Shown in pieces: positions 36,300 through 44,356 of a stretch of 64,000 nucleotides of DNA. The position numbers were made by a program, and so were the translations under genes. Source of the DNA: Natrinema sp. SYSU A 869 (lineage in GTDB: Archaea; Halobacteriota; Halobacteria; Halobacteriales; Natrialbaceae); the NCBI RefSeq assembly GCF_019879105.1, contig NZ_CP082249.1, positions 1,984,001-2,048,000 of the forward strand. The letters run 5' to 3'. The notes beneath the pieces were generated by a model. It was not told where the DNA came from, made no database searches, and was given only the letters and a program-made list of their open reading frames with translations. Within the stretch, counting starts at the first letter, position 1, and each line of letters opens with the position of its first letter.

Positions 36300-37467
36300 C
36301 GAGCAAGACAACTACACGGTCGGGGGCTTTCGCGAGTACCAGGACAACAATCGCAAGCGCGACCCCGATGAGGTGTTGCCGCATTCCGGGTTCGTGAGAG
36401 ATGAGCAAATCGATCGGCAGATGGCCATGCGGGCGATCCATCACGACCCGGACCGCTGGGACGGAAAGGCCGCCGCGGACTATCTCTCGGTCGGCAAGAA
36501 CCGAGATATCCTGAAAGCAGAGGGAAGCGCCGCGGCTCGACAAGCGCTCGAGAACGGCGACACGCTGACGCTGAAACACTACATCGGCGATCCGAGCCAA
36601 GAGGCCGACCTCTCTGGTATCAAGGCGATCTCGCGACTCCGGCAGATAGTCGCCGGGCCCGCGCCGGTGATCGTGATCCTTGGCGAGATGGGGGCCGGTA
36701 AAACGAACCTCGCGTGTCTCGTCACGCAGCTGCGTGACCGGTGGGTCGACGGTAATCTCCGCGTCGCGAGCAACATCCGCACGCTGGATCGAAACGACGA
36801 CTGGACTCGTAACGACGGCTCCGTCGAGGACGGCTGGATCCCGAACTATCCCCTCCTCGAGGAATGGGTCGAACAGGACGGCGATCCAGTGACGAACCCC
36901 CAGCAGCCGAAACTGTTCATCGGCGACGAGTTCTCGACGAACGCGAGCGGCACCGGCGCGGACGGCCAGAAGGTCCGGAAGCTGATGGGGCCGCTCGTGT
37001 TCAAGATTCGCAAGTACAATGGCGCTCTCGTCTATATCGGCCACGACGAGAGTTCAATTCATCCGCTCCTGTGGCGCGTCGGGACGATCCTCAAGAAGCC
37101 CGATCGCAACGACAAGGGGAAGGCACTCATCGCCGAACGGATCGCTGGCGGCAAACTGAAAGACGTCGACCCGCGGCCGCTGAAAGGCATCCCGCCGGCC
37201 GACTTCGAACCGCACACAAACGACGAAGCCGATTGGTCCTGGTCCGCTCCCTCGAGCGACGACGGCGGGCCCGAAATCGACGAAAGTGAGGTCAAGCGAG
37301 TCGCTGCGTGGACGATGGAAACCTGCCGACAACAGGGGAAGTCAGCCCGCGAAACCGCCGAATACGTCCCTTACAGTCACGCTACCGTCTCAAATTGGTG
37401 GCGAGACATCGATGAGGGCGGCGAAAAGGCCGACTGGGTTAACACAGTCGAACAGGTGATCGCATGA
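36292..37467 (+). CDS. Putative virus NTPase, VP8-like
   Basis: The 391-residue protein starts at ATG 36,292, overlapping the previous stop. Walker A is ILGEMGAGKTNLACL near residue 128 and Walker B is KLFIGDEFSTNASG near 206, followed by a sensor-like ALVYIGHDESS. The C-terminus holds a helix-turn-helix-like segment (SARETAEYVPYSHATVSNWW). Homologues close the conserved pleolipovirus gene block and are thought to act in replication or packaging. It is the last gene of the virion transcript. Confidence 0.85.
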   Translation: MSDEQDNYTVGGFREYQDNNRKRDPDEVLPHSGFVRDEQIDRQMAMRAIHHDPDRWDGKAAADYLSVGKNRDILKAEGSAAARQALENGDTLTLKHYIGDPSQEADLSGIKAISRLRQIVAGPAPVIVILGEMGAGKTNLACLVTQLRDRWVDGNLRVASNIRTLDRNDDWTRNDGSVEDGWIPNYPLLEEWVEQDGDPVTNPQQPKLFIGDEFSTNASGTGADGQKVRKLMGPLVFKIRKYNGALVYIGHDESSIHPLLWRVGTILKKPDRNDKGKALIAERIAGGKLKDVDPRPLKGIPPADFEPHTNDEADWSWSAPSSDDGGPEIDESEVKRVAAWTMETCRQQGKSARETAEYVPYSHATVSNWWRDIDEGGEKADWVNTVEQVIA

Positions 37468-37609
37468 GAGCATCGGGGTGGAAACCTGTAAACCGGAATC
37501 GGCCCCCCTTTAGGAGAGGATCAGGCCCAACGCCCAGCGCTCAGTTACACGTATTCACTCACAATCGTCGCCCATCGCTCCCGATCGCCGCGAGACACCA
37601 GCGGAGGAG

Positions 37610-37618
37610 TATATATAT
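37610..37618 (+). promoter_or_regulatory. TATA box of the nuclease-like gene
   Basis: TATATATAT starts 33 bases before GTG 37,643, so that GTG rather than the GTG at 37,634 is the probable leaderless start. Confidence 0.6.
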
Positions 37619-37642
37619 CGGCGCGCGACGCGCGTGGTCTGC

Positions 37643-38026
37643 GTGAATCGATCCCAACGAGCCAACCACTTCGGCACGGTCTGCGAAAAGCGCATGGCCG
37701 AGAAACGCCGCTTCGATCTCGAGCGCTCGAGCTGGCATGACGCTCGGTTCGGGAACGGGACGCCGGTCGAAATCAAGAGTACGATGCACGAACACGCGGA
37801 CGGCCAGCCGGGCAACTGGAAGGTCTATCGCGAATATCACGAGAAACTCCGGCGTCACAACGGCTGGTACTGTTTCGTCGTCTATCGGCCACACGGGCGA
37901 TCGGGCTGTACGGTCCTCCGAGACAAGATGGTCCGCTCGGGCGATCTCCCACTGCTCCGGTGGCATGGCGGTGGTGATCACCGTGGGACCGAGCAAGCGA
38001 AGATCTCAATCGGTGCTATCTTCTGA
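37643..38026 (+). CDS. Putative PD-(D/E)xK-type nuclease
   Basis: The protein has 127 residues from GTG 37,643. The segment ERSSWHDARFGNGTPVEIKS has the order D ... E-x-K of PD-(D/E)xK nucleases, followed by a helix (NWKVYREYHEKLRRHNG) and a strand (WYCFVVYRPHG). Small proteins of this kind are frequent in haloarchaeal viruses and plasmids and may act on junctions or on foreign DNA. It has its own promoter, separate from the virion operon. Confidence 0.65.
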   Translation: MNRSQRANHFGTVCEKRMAEKRRFDLERSSWHDARFGNGTPVEIKSTMHEHADGQPGNWKVYREYHEKLRRHNGWYCFVVYRPHGRSGCTVLRDKMVRSGDLPLLRWHGGGDHRGTEQAKISIGAIF

Positions 38027-38167
38027 AGAGCGAGTTCTACTCTGCCTTAATTTCGTATTTTTCGACCGATCAGTACAGCACATAGAAACCGGTTACAGGT
38101 CATTGTCTGACGCGCATCATTAGAAGATCGGTTGGTTTTATGTGGTAGTTTCTGGCAGAGAGTGACC

Positions 38168-38434
38168 ATGCAAACGACTCAATCACTCAGTCTGAAGATT
38201 GTAGAAAAGATCGCCGAACGTGAAGGTGTGCAACCGGAAGAACTCAGCCCACCGATCCACTACGCGATCAACACGGACGCACTTGACTCACTCTATCAAG
38301 CAAGTGACTCTGAGAAGAGTCCTTCCAAAGTCGAATTCGTCTACAAGGGTTACACAGTGACTGTCGATAGCACAGGAAATGTGGACATCGAAAAATGCGA
38401 AGCGACCTTCGATCCCGATAAAATGGCAGTGTGA
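38168..38434 (+). CDS. HalOD1 output-domain protein
   Basis: The 88-residue protein starts at ATG 38,168. It matches the HalOD1 plan: a helix (SLKIVEKIAEREGVQPEEL) ending in PPIHYAINTDALDSLY, then beta hairpins VEFVYKGYTVTVDSTGNV. HalOD1 proteins are thought to be output or regulatory modules in haloarchaea. It is unusual as a lone gene inside a provirus. Confidence 0.85.
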   Translation: MQTTQSLSLKIVEKIAEREGVQPEELSPPIHYAINTDALDSLYQASDSEKSPSKVEFVYKGYTVTVDSTGNVDIEKCEATFDPDKMAV

Positions 38435-38509
38435 CCGCCCTGATCCGGGGCTGGAATCTAACCTCTTACTAGTCGGTCTCAACGGTTGTCTCAGTAGTGA
38501 CCTCGAAAG

Positions 38510-38721
38510 TCATTGCTCGAGTCGGAGCGTCTCGGCGATCTCCCGACGCTGCTCGAGCGTAAGGTCCTCGCGCTCGAGGACCCGGTGGGCAACCTGGACG
38601 AACTTCGATACGTCGTCGCAGGCGCTCACGACCGCCTTTGTCTTGTTGCAGTCGTAGAAGTCGGCCGCGCGTTCGGTCGCGTCCGTCGGTACGCGTAGTC
38701 GCCGTCGGTTCTGATTCGCAT
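38510..38721 (-). CDS. Small DUF7692-like protein (probable frameshift at the start)
   Basis: ATG 38,721 gives MRIRTDGDYAY, the usual family start, but the rest (VPTDATERAADFYDCNKTKA ... TLRLEQ) lies in another frame. One added base near 38,695 joins them. The helix-rich protein of about 70 residues occurs widely in haloarchaeal mobile elements with unknown role. The alternative is a GTG start at 38,731 in the second frame without the conserved beginning. Confidence 0.55.
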
Positions 38722-38958
38722 ACTCGTACACACGACCCCCGAAATCCTAGTTTTTTCGACTCACTGGACGGCTCATTTCGGCCCAAAACCGGCGGAACCT
38801 GTCAGTCAGTCGGAGAAGAATGACGGTTCAAGCGACGGATCGACTCGAGGTATGCACACGAGGTGTCGCGATTCGTGTGCATATTCGGGAATCGGTTTCT
38901 GCCGACGTGCGACCCCAGGATCGAACACTAAAACGGTTGTTTCGGGAATTACTCATAA

Positions 38959-39591
38959 TTAGTATCCAACATTTAGTACATCAAATTCGACAAGAGTTCG
39001 GTTACTATGCATATCAACAAGTTCTAATCTATGATATCGTCCTCCTTCAGCCACTCCTCGCTTAGGGAAGATTTCAATTATTATCGGAAATTCGAACTCG
39101 GTTACCTCTTTGCACTGAACTATGTTCTTCTCCGGATCATATTCGTGTTCCTTTTTTGGGATTGTTCGGAGTTCCACTTCAATCTCGGATGAGGTTTGTA
39201 GAGCTAGTTTAAACCGGTCAGTAAAGCGAGAGAGTTGTACAGTACCATGGATTACTAGTTCGTCATTCTGGATGATTGCAATCCCCTTCCGCTCAGACAT
39301 CGTATCGGGTTGTCGCTCTCCGTCAACAAGATGAGTCGGTGTAAAATTCATATCGATTCCAAAAGGGCAGCCAATTCTATAGTTATAGACTAAGGAAAGG
39401 ACGATACCAATAACAGCACTTCCTCCAAGAATTGGCTTCTTCCAGGGGAATGATGCAAACCCATTGACTCCAAACAAACCGAAGCAAGAGAAAGAGCGAC
39501 AAATCCAAGATTAGTTTCACGATAGTGAGTGACAAATTATTGAGTATTTGTTTGAGTGATTGCCAGCGTGAAGGCTCGCTCATCCCCATGA
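38959..39591 (-). CDS. A/T-rich membrane-associated gene, unknown (frames disagree near start)
   Basis: The main frame (stop at 38,959) covers about 172 residues: LFGVNGFASFPWKKPILGG, a TM helix (GSAVIGIVLSLVYNYRIG), then a beta-rich domain (ELVIHGTVQLSRFTDRFKLA). No ATG begins it. An upstream frame from ATG 39,591 (MGMSEPSRWQSLKQILNNLS) has a matching hydrophobic helix and would join after indels near 39,480. It would overlap the gene at 39,537 by about 50 bases. No family is recognised. Confidence 0.45.
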
Positions 39592-40229
39592 TTAGCTATT
39601 TTCTGCAAAAACTTCTCGTTCAAACAGCTGCAAATATATTCTCGGCCGTCTGGCCAGTCTGTATCGATTTGTAAACTCCCTTGCTGATAACGAACGACAA
39701 TTTGGTGTCCATCTACAATAAATCCGACTTCTGCCTTCTCAATAGCGTATTCCCCAATCACTTCTTCACGAGACACACCGTCGACTTCTTGATAGGAGAT
39801 CTCCTGACCCTGATCGAGCACACGGATCTCGATAATACTGTCTGCTTGTTTTAGGAAAGACCAGAGTGAGTCTTCGGGAACATGCAGGTTTCTATAGACT
39901 GCGAATCCTGCCGGAATAGCATCTGCAAAACTCTGAGCAAGACGGTCTACAGAATTAACATCCGTCTCTAAATCCAAGATCAGTAGCTGAGACCCATCTC
40001 GGTACTCAAAATCAACTTCGATATCTCTTCCAGGAGTATACTGTGATGGTTCATTGTATACAATTGTACCTCGGTGAACCTGTTGCGAGAAGGGGTAATT
40101 GTCACAAAGGGGTTTGATCTCTTCTGAAAAGACTGATTCCAGAGAGAGCCGTGCCGTCGACAACTCAGCGAGACGTCCCTCTAAGGAGGTCTCACCTGTG
40201 TTTGCTCGACGGAGGTTGGACACGGCCAT
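39537..40229 (-). CDS. Unknown protein paired with family X2
   Basis: The protein has 230 residues from ATG 40,229 (MAVSNLRRANTGETSLEGRL). It begins with a helical segment and continues as an alternating alpha-beta domain (DGSQLLILDLETDVNSVDRL) and a late beta hairpin (EVGFIVDGHQIVVRYQQGSL). No TM helix and no recognised family. It follows X2 by 54 bases in the same direction. Low GC marks it as part of the inserted block 38.9-41.3 kb. Confidence 0.6.
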   Translation of the reverse strand: MAVSNLRRANTGETSLEGRLAELSTARLSLESVFSEEIKPLCDNYPFSQQVHRGTIVYNEPSQYTPGRDIEVDFEYRDGSQLLILDLETDVNSVDRLAQSFADAIPAGFAVYRNLHVPEDSLWSFLKQADSIIEIRVLDQGQEISYQEVDGVSREEVIGEYAIEKAEVGFIVDGHQIVVRYQQGSLQIDTDWPDGREYICSCLNEKFLQKIANHGDERAFTLAITQTNTQ

Positions 40230-40283
40230 CGTACTTTACGGTACTATTTGGAAGACCATATGTGATAGGTATTTAGGTCGTGT

Positions 40284-41303
40284 TCAAAACTCGCTGAGAC
40301 CGGATTGGTATTCATCATACTCCTCCGAGCTGCCTTTTTTCCGATATTCATCAACAACTTCATCAATAGAAAATGTAACTTCTACACCCTGCCGTTGACA
40401 CTCCTTATAGATATCTGTGAAAATTCGAGTGGCGGATAACGGTGTTCAGAATCCAAATTTTCCAGTGTTGGTATAAATCAATGAGCTGCTTGAGGAACGC
40501 TAATGATATCGTCATGCGTTCAACATCTGATGACCCGCTAATGGCATGATCTGCCTTAATATGCACCCGGCCATCGGAATCAATTCGAGCTCTCACAAAT
40601 CTGTCTGCTAAACCAAATACGCCTTCGATCGCCACGAGCCCCTTTTGACTAAGCACTCCTATCAGAACAGGTGCAGATTTTGTAATGTCGATTGAGTCGT
40701 CAACCTTACTGTGTTGCCCAAACAAATCTGGTTCATTCCCCCGGATTTCAGCATCAGTCAACATATTTACTGAGATTTCACCTGGGACAGTCTCATCATT
40801 TTTCTCACGTGAAAATAGCCATAACAGGAACTCAGGGCTGAACTCAATCTCCCGAAGAGAAAGGTACTCATTGAGAGTTTGACTTACCAGATTTTGGGCT
40901 TTAGTTGCTTTCGACTTATCTGCCTTAATGAAAAGATAGTTTGGAAATGCCCAATATCCATCAAAGGTTGAGTAGTCTTGAATTGTTGGGCGGTTATCTG
41001 TTTCTCCCTCAAGTTCTGTTTCTCGATACTCCCATTTTTCCTCAAGGTATCTGAACGCGTTTATATCGCCAAGTAACTCATTAATGTGGCGACCAATATT
41101 GGGATCCCTTGCTACATAGTCAGCAAAGGGGATCGTGTGATAACCGCGTCCCGGACGTTCAATTGATCCTTTAGTATAGGTGGCAAGTTGCTCTTCAATA
41201 ATATAATCAAAGTCAAATCTGCATCGAGCACATTAGTTAGATGAATCCCATTAAACACTAGTTGCCCTTCATAAGAGAATTGATCCCCATTATCACTGCT
41301 CAT
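40284..41303 (-). CDS. Family X paralogue 2, unknown function (three apparent frameshifts)
   Basis: ATG 41,303 gives MSSDNGDQFSYEGQLVFNGI. One added T near 41,212 leads into DFDYIIEEQLATYTKG and a long open stretch: INELLGDINAFRYLEEKWEY, SPEFLLWLFSREKN, LTDAEIRGNEPDLF, SAPVLIGVLSQKGLVAIEG, GRVHIKADHAISGSSDVER. Added bases near 40,463 and 40,421 give HWENLDSEHRYPPLEF and the end at 40,284. About 340 residues. It is clearly paralogous to X1 (30,696-31,659). No domain is recognised; the conserved RVHIKAD region may form a ligand- or nucleic-acid-binding core (speculative). Confidence 0.65.
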
Positions 41304-41460
41304 GCATCTTGGCAAGGAGACTACTATCAGATAAGTACTAGGTAAATATCCATTCATAAATTAGGGTTCTATTTGAGGTGTTCATACCTCGGCTTCGTGT
41401 GCTTCAACTGGAGATCAGCGCACAGAAGCGGGGGCGGGGCGCTATAATTTTTTTGGCTCA
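41304..41460. other. Gap upstream of family X2
   Basis: No gene. The left half is the A/T-rich promoter region of X2; the right half contains a T7 run at 41,449-41,455 just before the hairpin region. Confidence 0.4.
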
Positions 41461-41560
41461 GTCCCCTTGGGGACACCCGCCAAGGGGGCTTTCGCGCGAA
41501 GCGCGAAACGACCCTGCAGGCGCTGCGGTGCGATCGCGGTGCTGACCCCGCTCTCGAGGC
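41461..41560. repeat. Hairpin region next to the replication gene
   Basis: The perfect palindrome GTCCCCTTGGGGAC (41,461-41,474) can also pair in the larger CCCCTTGG ... CCAAGGGG (41,463-41,487). It is followed by TTTCGCGC-GAA-GCGCGAAA (41,490-41,508). The same folds with changed loops occur in the remnant element at 27,088-27,133, so structure rather than sequence is kept. It lies about 150 bases beyond the replication gene stop; an origin or structured RNA is possible. Confidence 0.7.
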
Positions 41561-41655
41561 ACGAACTACAACCAGATTTGCATAAGAAACGGTGGTAGTC
41601 AACCTAATTTGCAGAAAACAGCGGTACCGAGAGTGTTGCCACTACACGGGCCGGT

Positions 41656-43274
41656 TCAGCGATCCGCGACTGCGCCGACGAACCCAGTTTCAGTCCCACC
41701 GCCGGGCGTCTTCCAGGTCAGTTCGACGCCACGCAGTGCGGTCGGATCGTTCCCCGACCGTGACCACTTCTCGAGGGTCTCACTGGCGATCGTCCTGACG
41801 TTCTCGAAGCTATCGGCCTTCAGTCGGGAGAGAATCGTATCGATCCGCATCCGTCGCGGCTCGCCCTGATCATCGAACTCGAGGTCGGCGCCGTTCTTCG
41901 CGAGCCACTCCTGGAAGGGAGAGGACTCGGCGACGTGGTCGGCCAAGCCCATGATATGCTGCATCCGATCGGCGTAACTCTCGATCGCATACTCGGCGGA
42001 CTCGACGAGCGCGCGGAGTTCCTCGCGATACTTCCGGGCTCGAAACGACACGTCGCCCTGGTCGAGCTCGAGAATCTCACCGAGGTCGTTGATCGCGCGA
42101 TAGATTGTTGCGGGGTGTTTCCCCAGCTGGTCGGCGAGATCGTCGACGGTCGCACCGCCGTCCGTCGCGACCGTCTCCGAAACGTCGCGAGCGGTCTCGC
42201 CCATATCACGGAGCGTCGTCATCAACAGGTGGTCCGACTTCGCCTCGAGGCGCGGTGTTGGATCCTCGTACAGTTCGACCGGATCGTCTCGAGCGACGGC
42301 GTCGAAGTGATCGTCGGCGACGTAGACACCACTGCCGTCGGGACCGAGCGGGATGTCTTCCCAATGCAGTGCATTCAGCAGCGTCTCCTCGATTTGCTCG
42401 GTCACCTCGTGGCGATCGGCCCATGCCCATGCCTCCCCGTCGTTCATCGACTTGTTCACCAGGACTTCCACCTTCGGGTGGTAGGACGGGTGATCTTTCG
42501 AGACCGCGTCCGGATCTGCCAGCTGGTAGATCTCGAACTTTCTCCCGTAGGTGTGCCCCGGTAGGAGTTCGCCGGCCGATGTTGGGTTCAAAACAGCCGG
42601 TTCTGGTGATTGACGACTTCCTCGTTGTCGATATGGAGTTCCGCTTTCACTCCCTCAAGGTCGGAGAGGTAGTGCGCGACTTTCTGTAAGACACCGGCCG
42701 ATGAGAGCTTTTCAGCCCATTCACGGCGAATCCGGACGTATCGCTCGTACGCCCACATCCGGCTCGCCGAATGGGGCTCTGTTCGGAAGTACTCCGAGTG
42801 AATGCGCTCGCCGGCGTGCTCGAAGATCGCCGCGAAGAACTCCGGCAGCAACTCGAGACCGCGGTCGGGTTCGATGTTGCTGGTATGGAACTCGACGTCG
42901 ACCCCATCGACTTTCCCGACTTGGTTCTCCCACGGGAGCTGCAACCGTTCACCGCTCTCCCAGTGGCGCATGTTCGGGAACCGCGGGCCGATATTGTACG
43001 ATGCCTTTCTCTCGCCCCGCCCACGGCCCACGATATCCCACTCGTATAGTCGCTCGGCATTGATCCCGTCAGACAGCCGCGGAGCGAATCCTGACTTGCT
43101 ATAGCTCACTTCGAGGTGCCAAGGCTCGCCGTCGATTTCGGTGTTGATCTCGAGGTATCCCTCGAAGGGCGGACCGAGCATCACCGACGAGAGCGCGTCG
43201 TACGGTCCACGGCCCCAGTCAGGCCATTTCCACCGGCCTTCGATCTCGTGGGGTGTCGTCTCGACTTGGGACAC
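41656..43274 (-). CDS. DUF7845-type winged-helix protein, probable replication initiator (one frameshift)
   Basis: The first frame (43,274-42,588) starts MSQVETTPHEIEGRWKWPDW and ends NHQNRLF at a TGA. The second (41,656-42,591) continues NPTSAGELLPGHTYGRKFEI but has only a TTG start. Adding one T to the T4 run at 42,590-42,593 gives one protein of about 539 residues. A winged helix lies near residue 390 (VDDLADQLGKHPATIYRAIN). A related fragment survives at 27,280. Betapleolipoviruses carry a protein of this type and lack rolling-circle Rep, so a replication role is likely but unproven. Confidence 0.8.
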
Positions 43275-43276
43275 CG

Positions 43277-43567
43277 CTACTCACCTCGTTCGCTCTCGAG
43301 CAAGCCGGTGAGGATGGCGATCGGATTCCTCCACGTGATGGCCCAGCACGAGCGACAGACGTGCTTGAACGACGTGCAGTCCGCCGCATCGAGATCCGAG
43401 AGATCAACCCGAGGGTCGATCTCCATCGCCTCGAGGCTGGTCCGTGTGACTCGAGTTCGCCCACAGCCTACGCAAACTGCGTCGACGGGAACGCCGACTG
43501 GACCGGACGTCGAACTGGCCGGGTCGGCCTCGAGGTCGCGATCGTCACGATCGGCGTTGGCACTCAT
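43277..43567 (-). CDS. Small zinc-ribbon protein of the replication operon
   Basis: The 96-residue protein has two CxxC pairs (VCVGCGRTRV and HVCRSCWAIT) and an acidic N-terminus. Its ATG overlaps the stop of the gene before it (ATGA), and the replication gene begins two bases after its own stop. It probably binds DNA or a partner protein; no family name can be given. Confidence 0.7.
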   Translation of the reverse strand: MSANADRDDRDLEADPASSTSGPVGVPVDAVCVGCGRTRVTRTSLEAMEIDPRVDLSDLDAADCTSFKHVCRSCWAITWRNPIAILTGLLESERGE

Positions 43568-43698
43568 CGCGATTCACCCTGATTTTCAAGGGTACGCCAA
43601 ACCTGCTCGTCAGTAGCTTGTGCCGCGGGATGGGCGATGGGCGTCCGGCTTTCGATGTCGTACAGTTCGCTCGCCCGGACGAACGGGCGATCACACAT
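43564..43698 (-). CDS. 44-residue protein of the replication operon
   Basis: MCDRPFVRASELYDIESRTP continues to VWRTLENQGESR. It overlaps both neighbours: its ATG lies within the last codons of the gene at 43,691 and its stop overlaps the next start. The overlap on both sides is the main support. The function is unknown. Confidence 0.6.
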   Translation of the reverse strand: MCDRPFVRASELYDIESRTPIAHPAAQATDEQVWRTLENQGESR

Positions 43699-43930
43699 CG
43701 GGCTCACCGCCGTGACGGCCGGGCGACGTTTCTGGGTCTGGAATCGATACGCCGACGCCAGCAGCGGAGCCGCGGCTCAGTCGAGCGTACGTATCGCAAT
43801 CACCACAGCGATGGGCTCGATCGTCATCATCACCAAAAACACGGCGGAACTGATCCGTGACGTAGGCTCCGCAGTGCTTGCACGTTGAGCGATCAGCCGA
43901 CGGCCACGGAGCGATCGTCACGCAGACCAC
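43691..43930 (-). CDS. Zinc-ribbon protein, DUF7563-like, first gene of the replication operon
   Basis: The protein has up to 79 residues from GTG 43,930. The core reads TCKHCGAYVTDQFRRVFGDD and HRCGDCDTYARLSRG, the usual haloarchaeal small CxxC-CxxC protein. A later start is possible because the first 15 residues lie outside the family core. It heads a chain of four overlapping or touching genes ending with the replication protein. Confidence 0.7.
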   Translation of the reverse strand: MVCVTIAPWPSADRSTCKHCGAYVTDQFRRVFGDDDDRAHRCGDCDTYARLSRGSAAGVGVSIPDPETSPGRHGGEPDV

Positions 43931-44061
43931 CTCAAGCGCTGCGCGACAACGGAAATCGCATGCGGGCGAGAGGGGGCGTTCAACTGTTGAACGGAGTCCG
44001 CATTCTCAGGATGGCTACCGAATCGGTAATCCGTTGAATATGAACGGTACCGCTCGTAATA

Positions 44062-44083
44062 CGGACTTCTGGGTAGAAGTCCG
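44062..44083. repeat. Perfect hairpin copying the tRNA anticodon-arm sequence
   Basis: CGGACTTCT-GGGT-AGAAGTCCG has 9-bp arms. The same 9-mer AGAAGTCCG is the anticodon-arm sequence of the tRNA-Arg gene (about 44,140-44,148). It lies 18 bases inside the right att, so it could be an integrase or excision site or a trace of an older integration. Confidence 0.6.
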
Positions 44084-44100
44084 AAAACGATAGCTTTCGT

Positions 44101-44116
44101 ACGGGCACGATGGGAT
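44101..44116. other. Right attachment site (att) at the tRNA 3' end
   Basis: ACGGGCACGATGGGAT, identical to 27,671-27,686. From 44,103 on it is the acceptor stem and part of the T arm of tRNA-Arg, so the tRNA is kept whole after integration. Confidence 0.88.
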
Positions 44117-44176
44117 TTGAACCCACGACCGTCGGATTAGAAGTCCGACGCTCTTTCCGGACTGAGCTACGTGCCC
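44103..44176 (-). tRNA. tRNA-Arg (anticodon TCT)
   Basis: The 74-nt gene folds as a full cloverleaf: acceptor GGGCACG/CGTGCCC, D arm GCTC...GAGC, anticodon arm TCGGA-CTTCTAA-TCCGA with anticodon TCT, and T arm GTGGG-TTCAAAT-CCCAT. No intron, no encoded CCA. Its 3' end is the integration target of the adjoining provirus. Confidence 0.96.
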
Positions 44177-44356
44177 TCGAGTCTGAATCCACGATGGAAC
44201 GGCATAAGCAGTTGGGATTCCGATCACAGTCAACCGCTGTCTTCGGTACCGGATGGTCGAACGAGAATCAGTACCCGCTGCTATCCATCGAGTTATCCGA
44301 AAAGGGAGAAGCATCCCTAAAGCAACATGACTGTCGCCCGCCGTCACTGACCGACG

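Larger units (their letters stand above)
27671..44116. mobile_element. Integrated betapleolipovirus-like provirus
   Basis: A 16.4-kb element lies between identical 16-bp repeats (27,671-27,686 and 44,101-44,116), the right one covering the 3' end of tRNA-Arg. It has a tyrosine integrase at the left end and a repressor. It also has the conserved pleolipovirus block (multi-TM protein, Tat-exported spike, two membrane proteins, ATPase) and a replication candidate with small zinc proteins at the right. No capsid or terminase genes are present, as expected for membrane-vesicle virions. Two A/T-rich inserts carry accessory genes. Several genes show single-base breaks that are probably sequencing errors, so the provirus may be intact. 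Confidence 0.88.

Noticed and set aside
38510-40764. Reading all broken genes of the provirus as proof that it is dead
   Set aside because: The same kind of single-base loss affects essential host genes in this window, so the breaks are more likely technical.
41449-41508. T7 run with hairpins as an intrinsic terminator
   Set aside because: The T run lies before, not after, the hairpins in the plus direction and reads as A in the minus direction.
42588-42591. Second part of the replication gene as an independent gene starting at TTG 42,591
   Set aside because: Only a TTG start, no separate promoter; adding one base to a T4 run joins it to the upstream part into one family-like protein.
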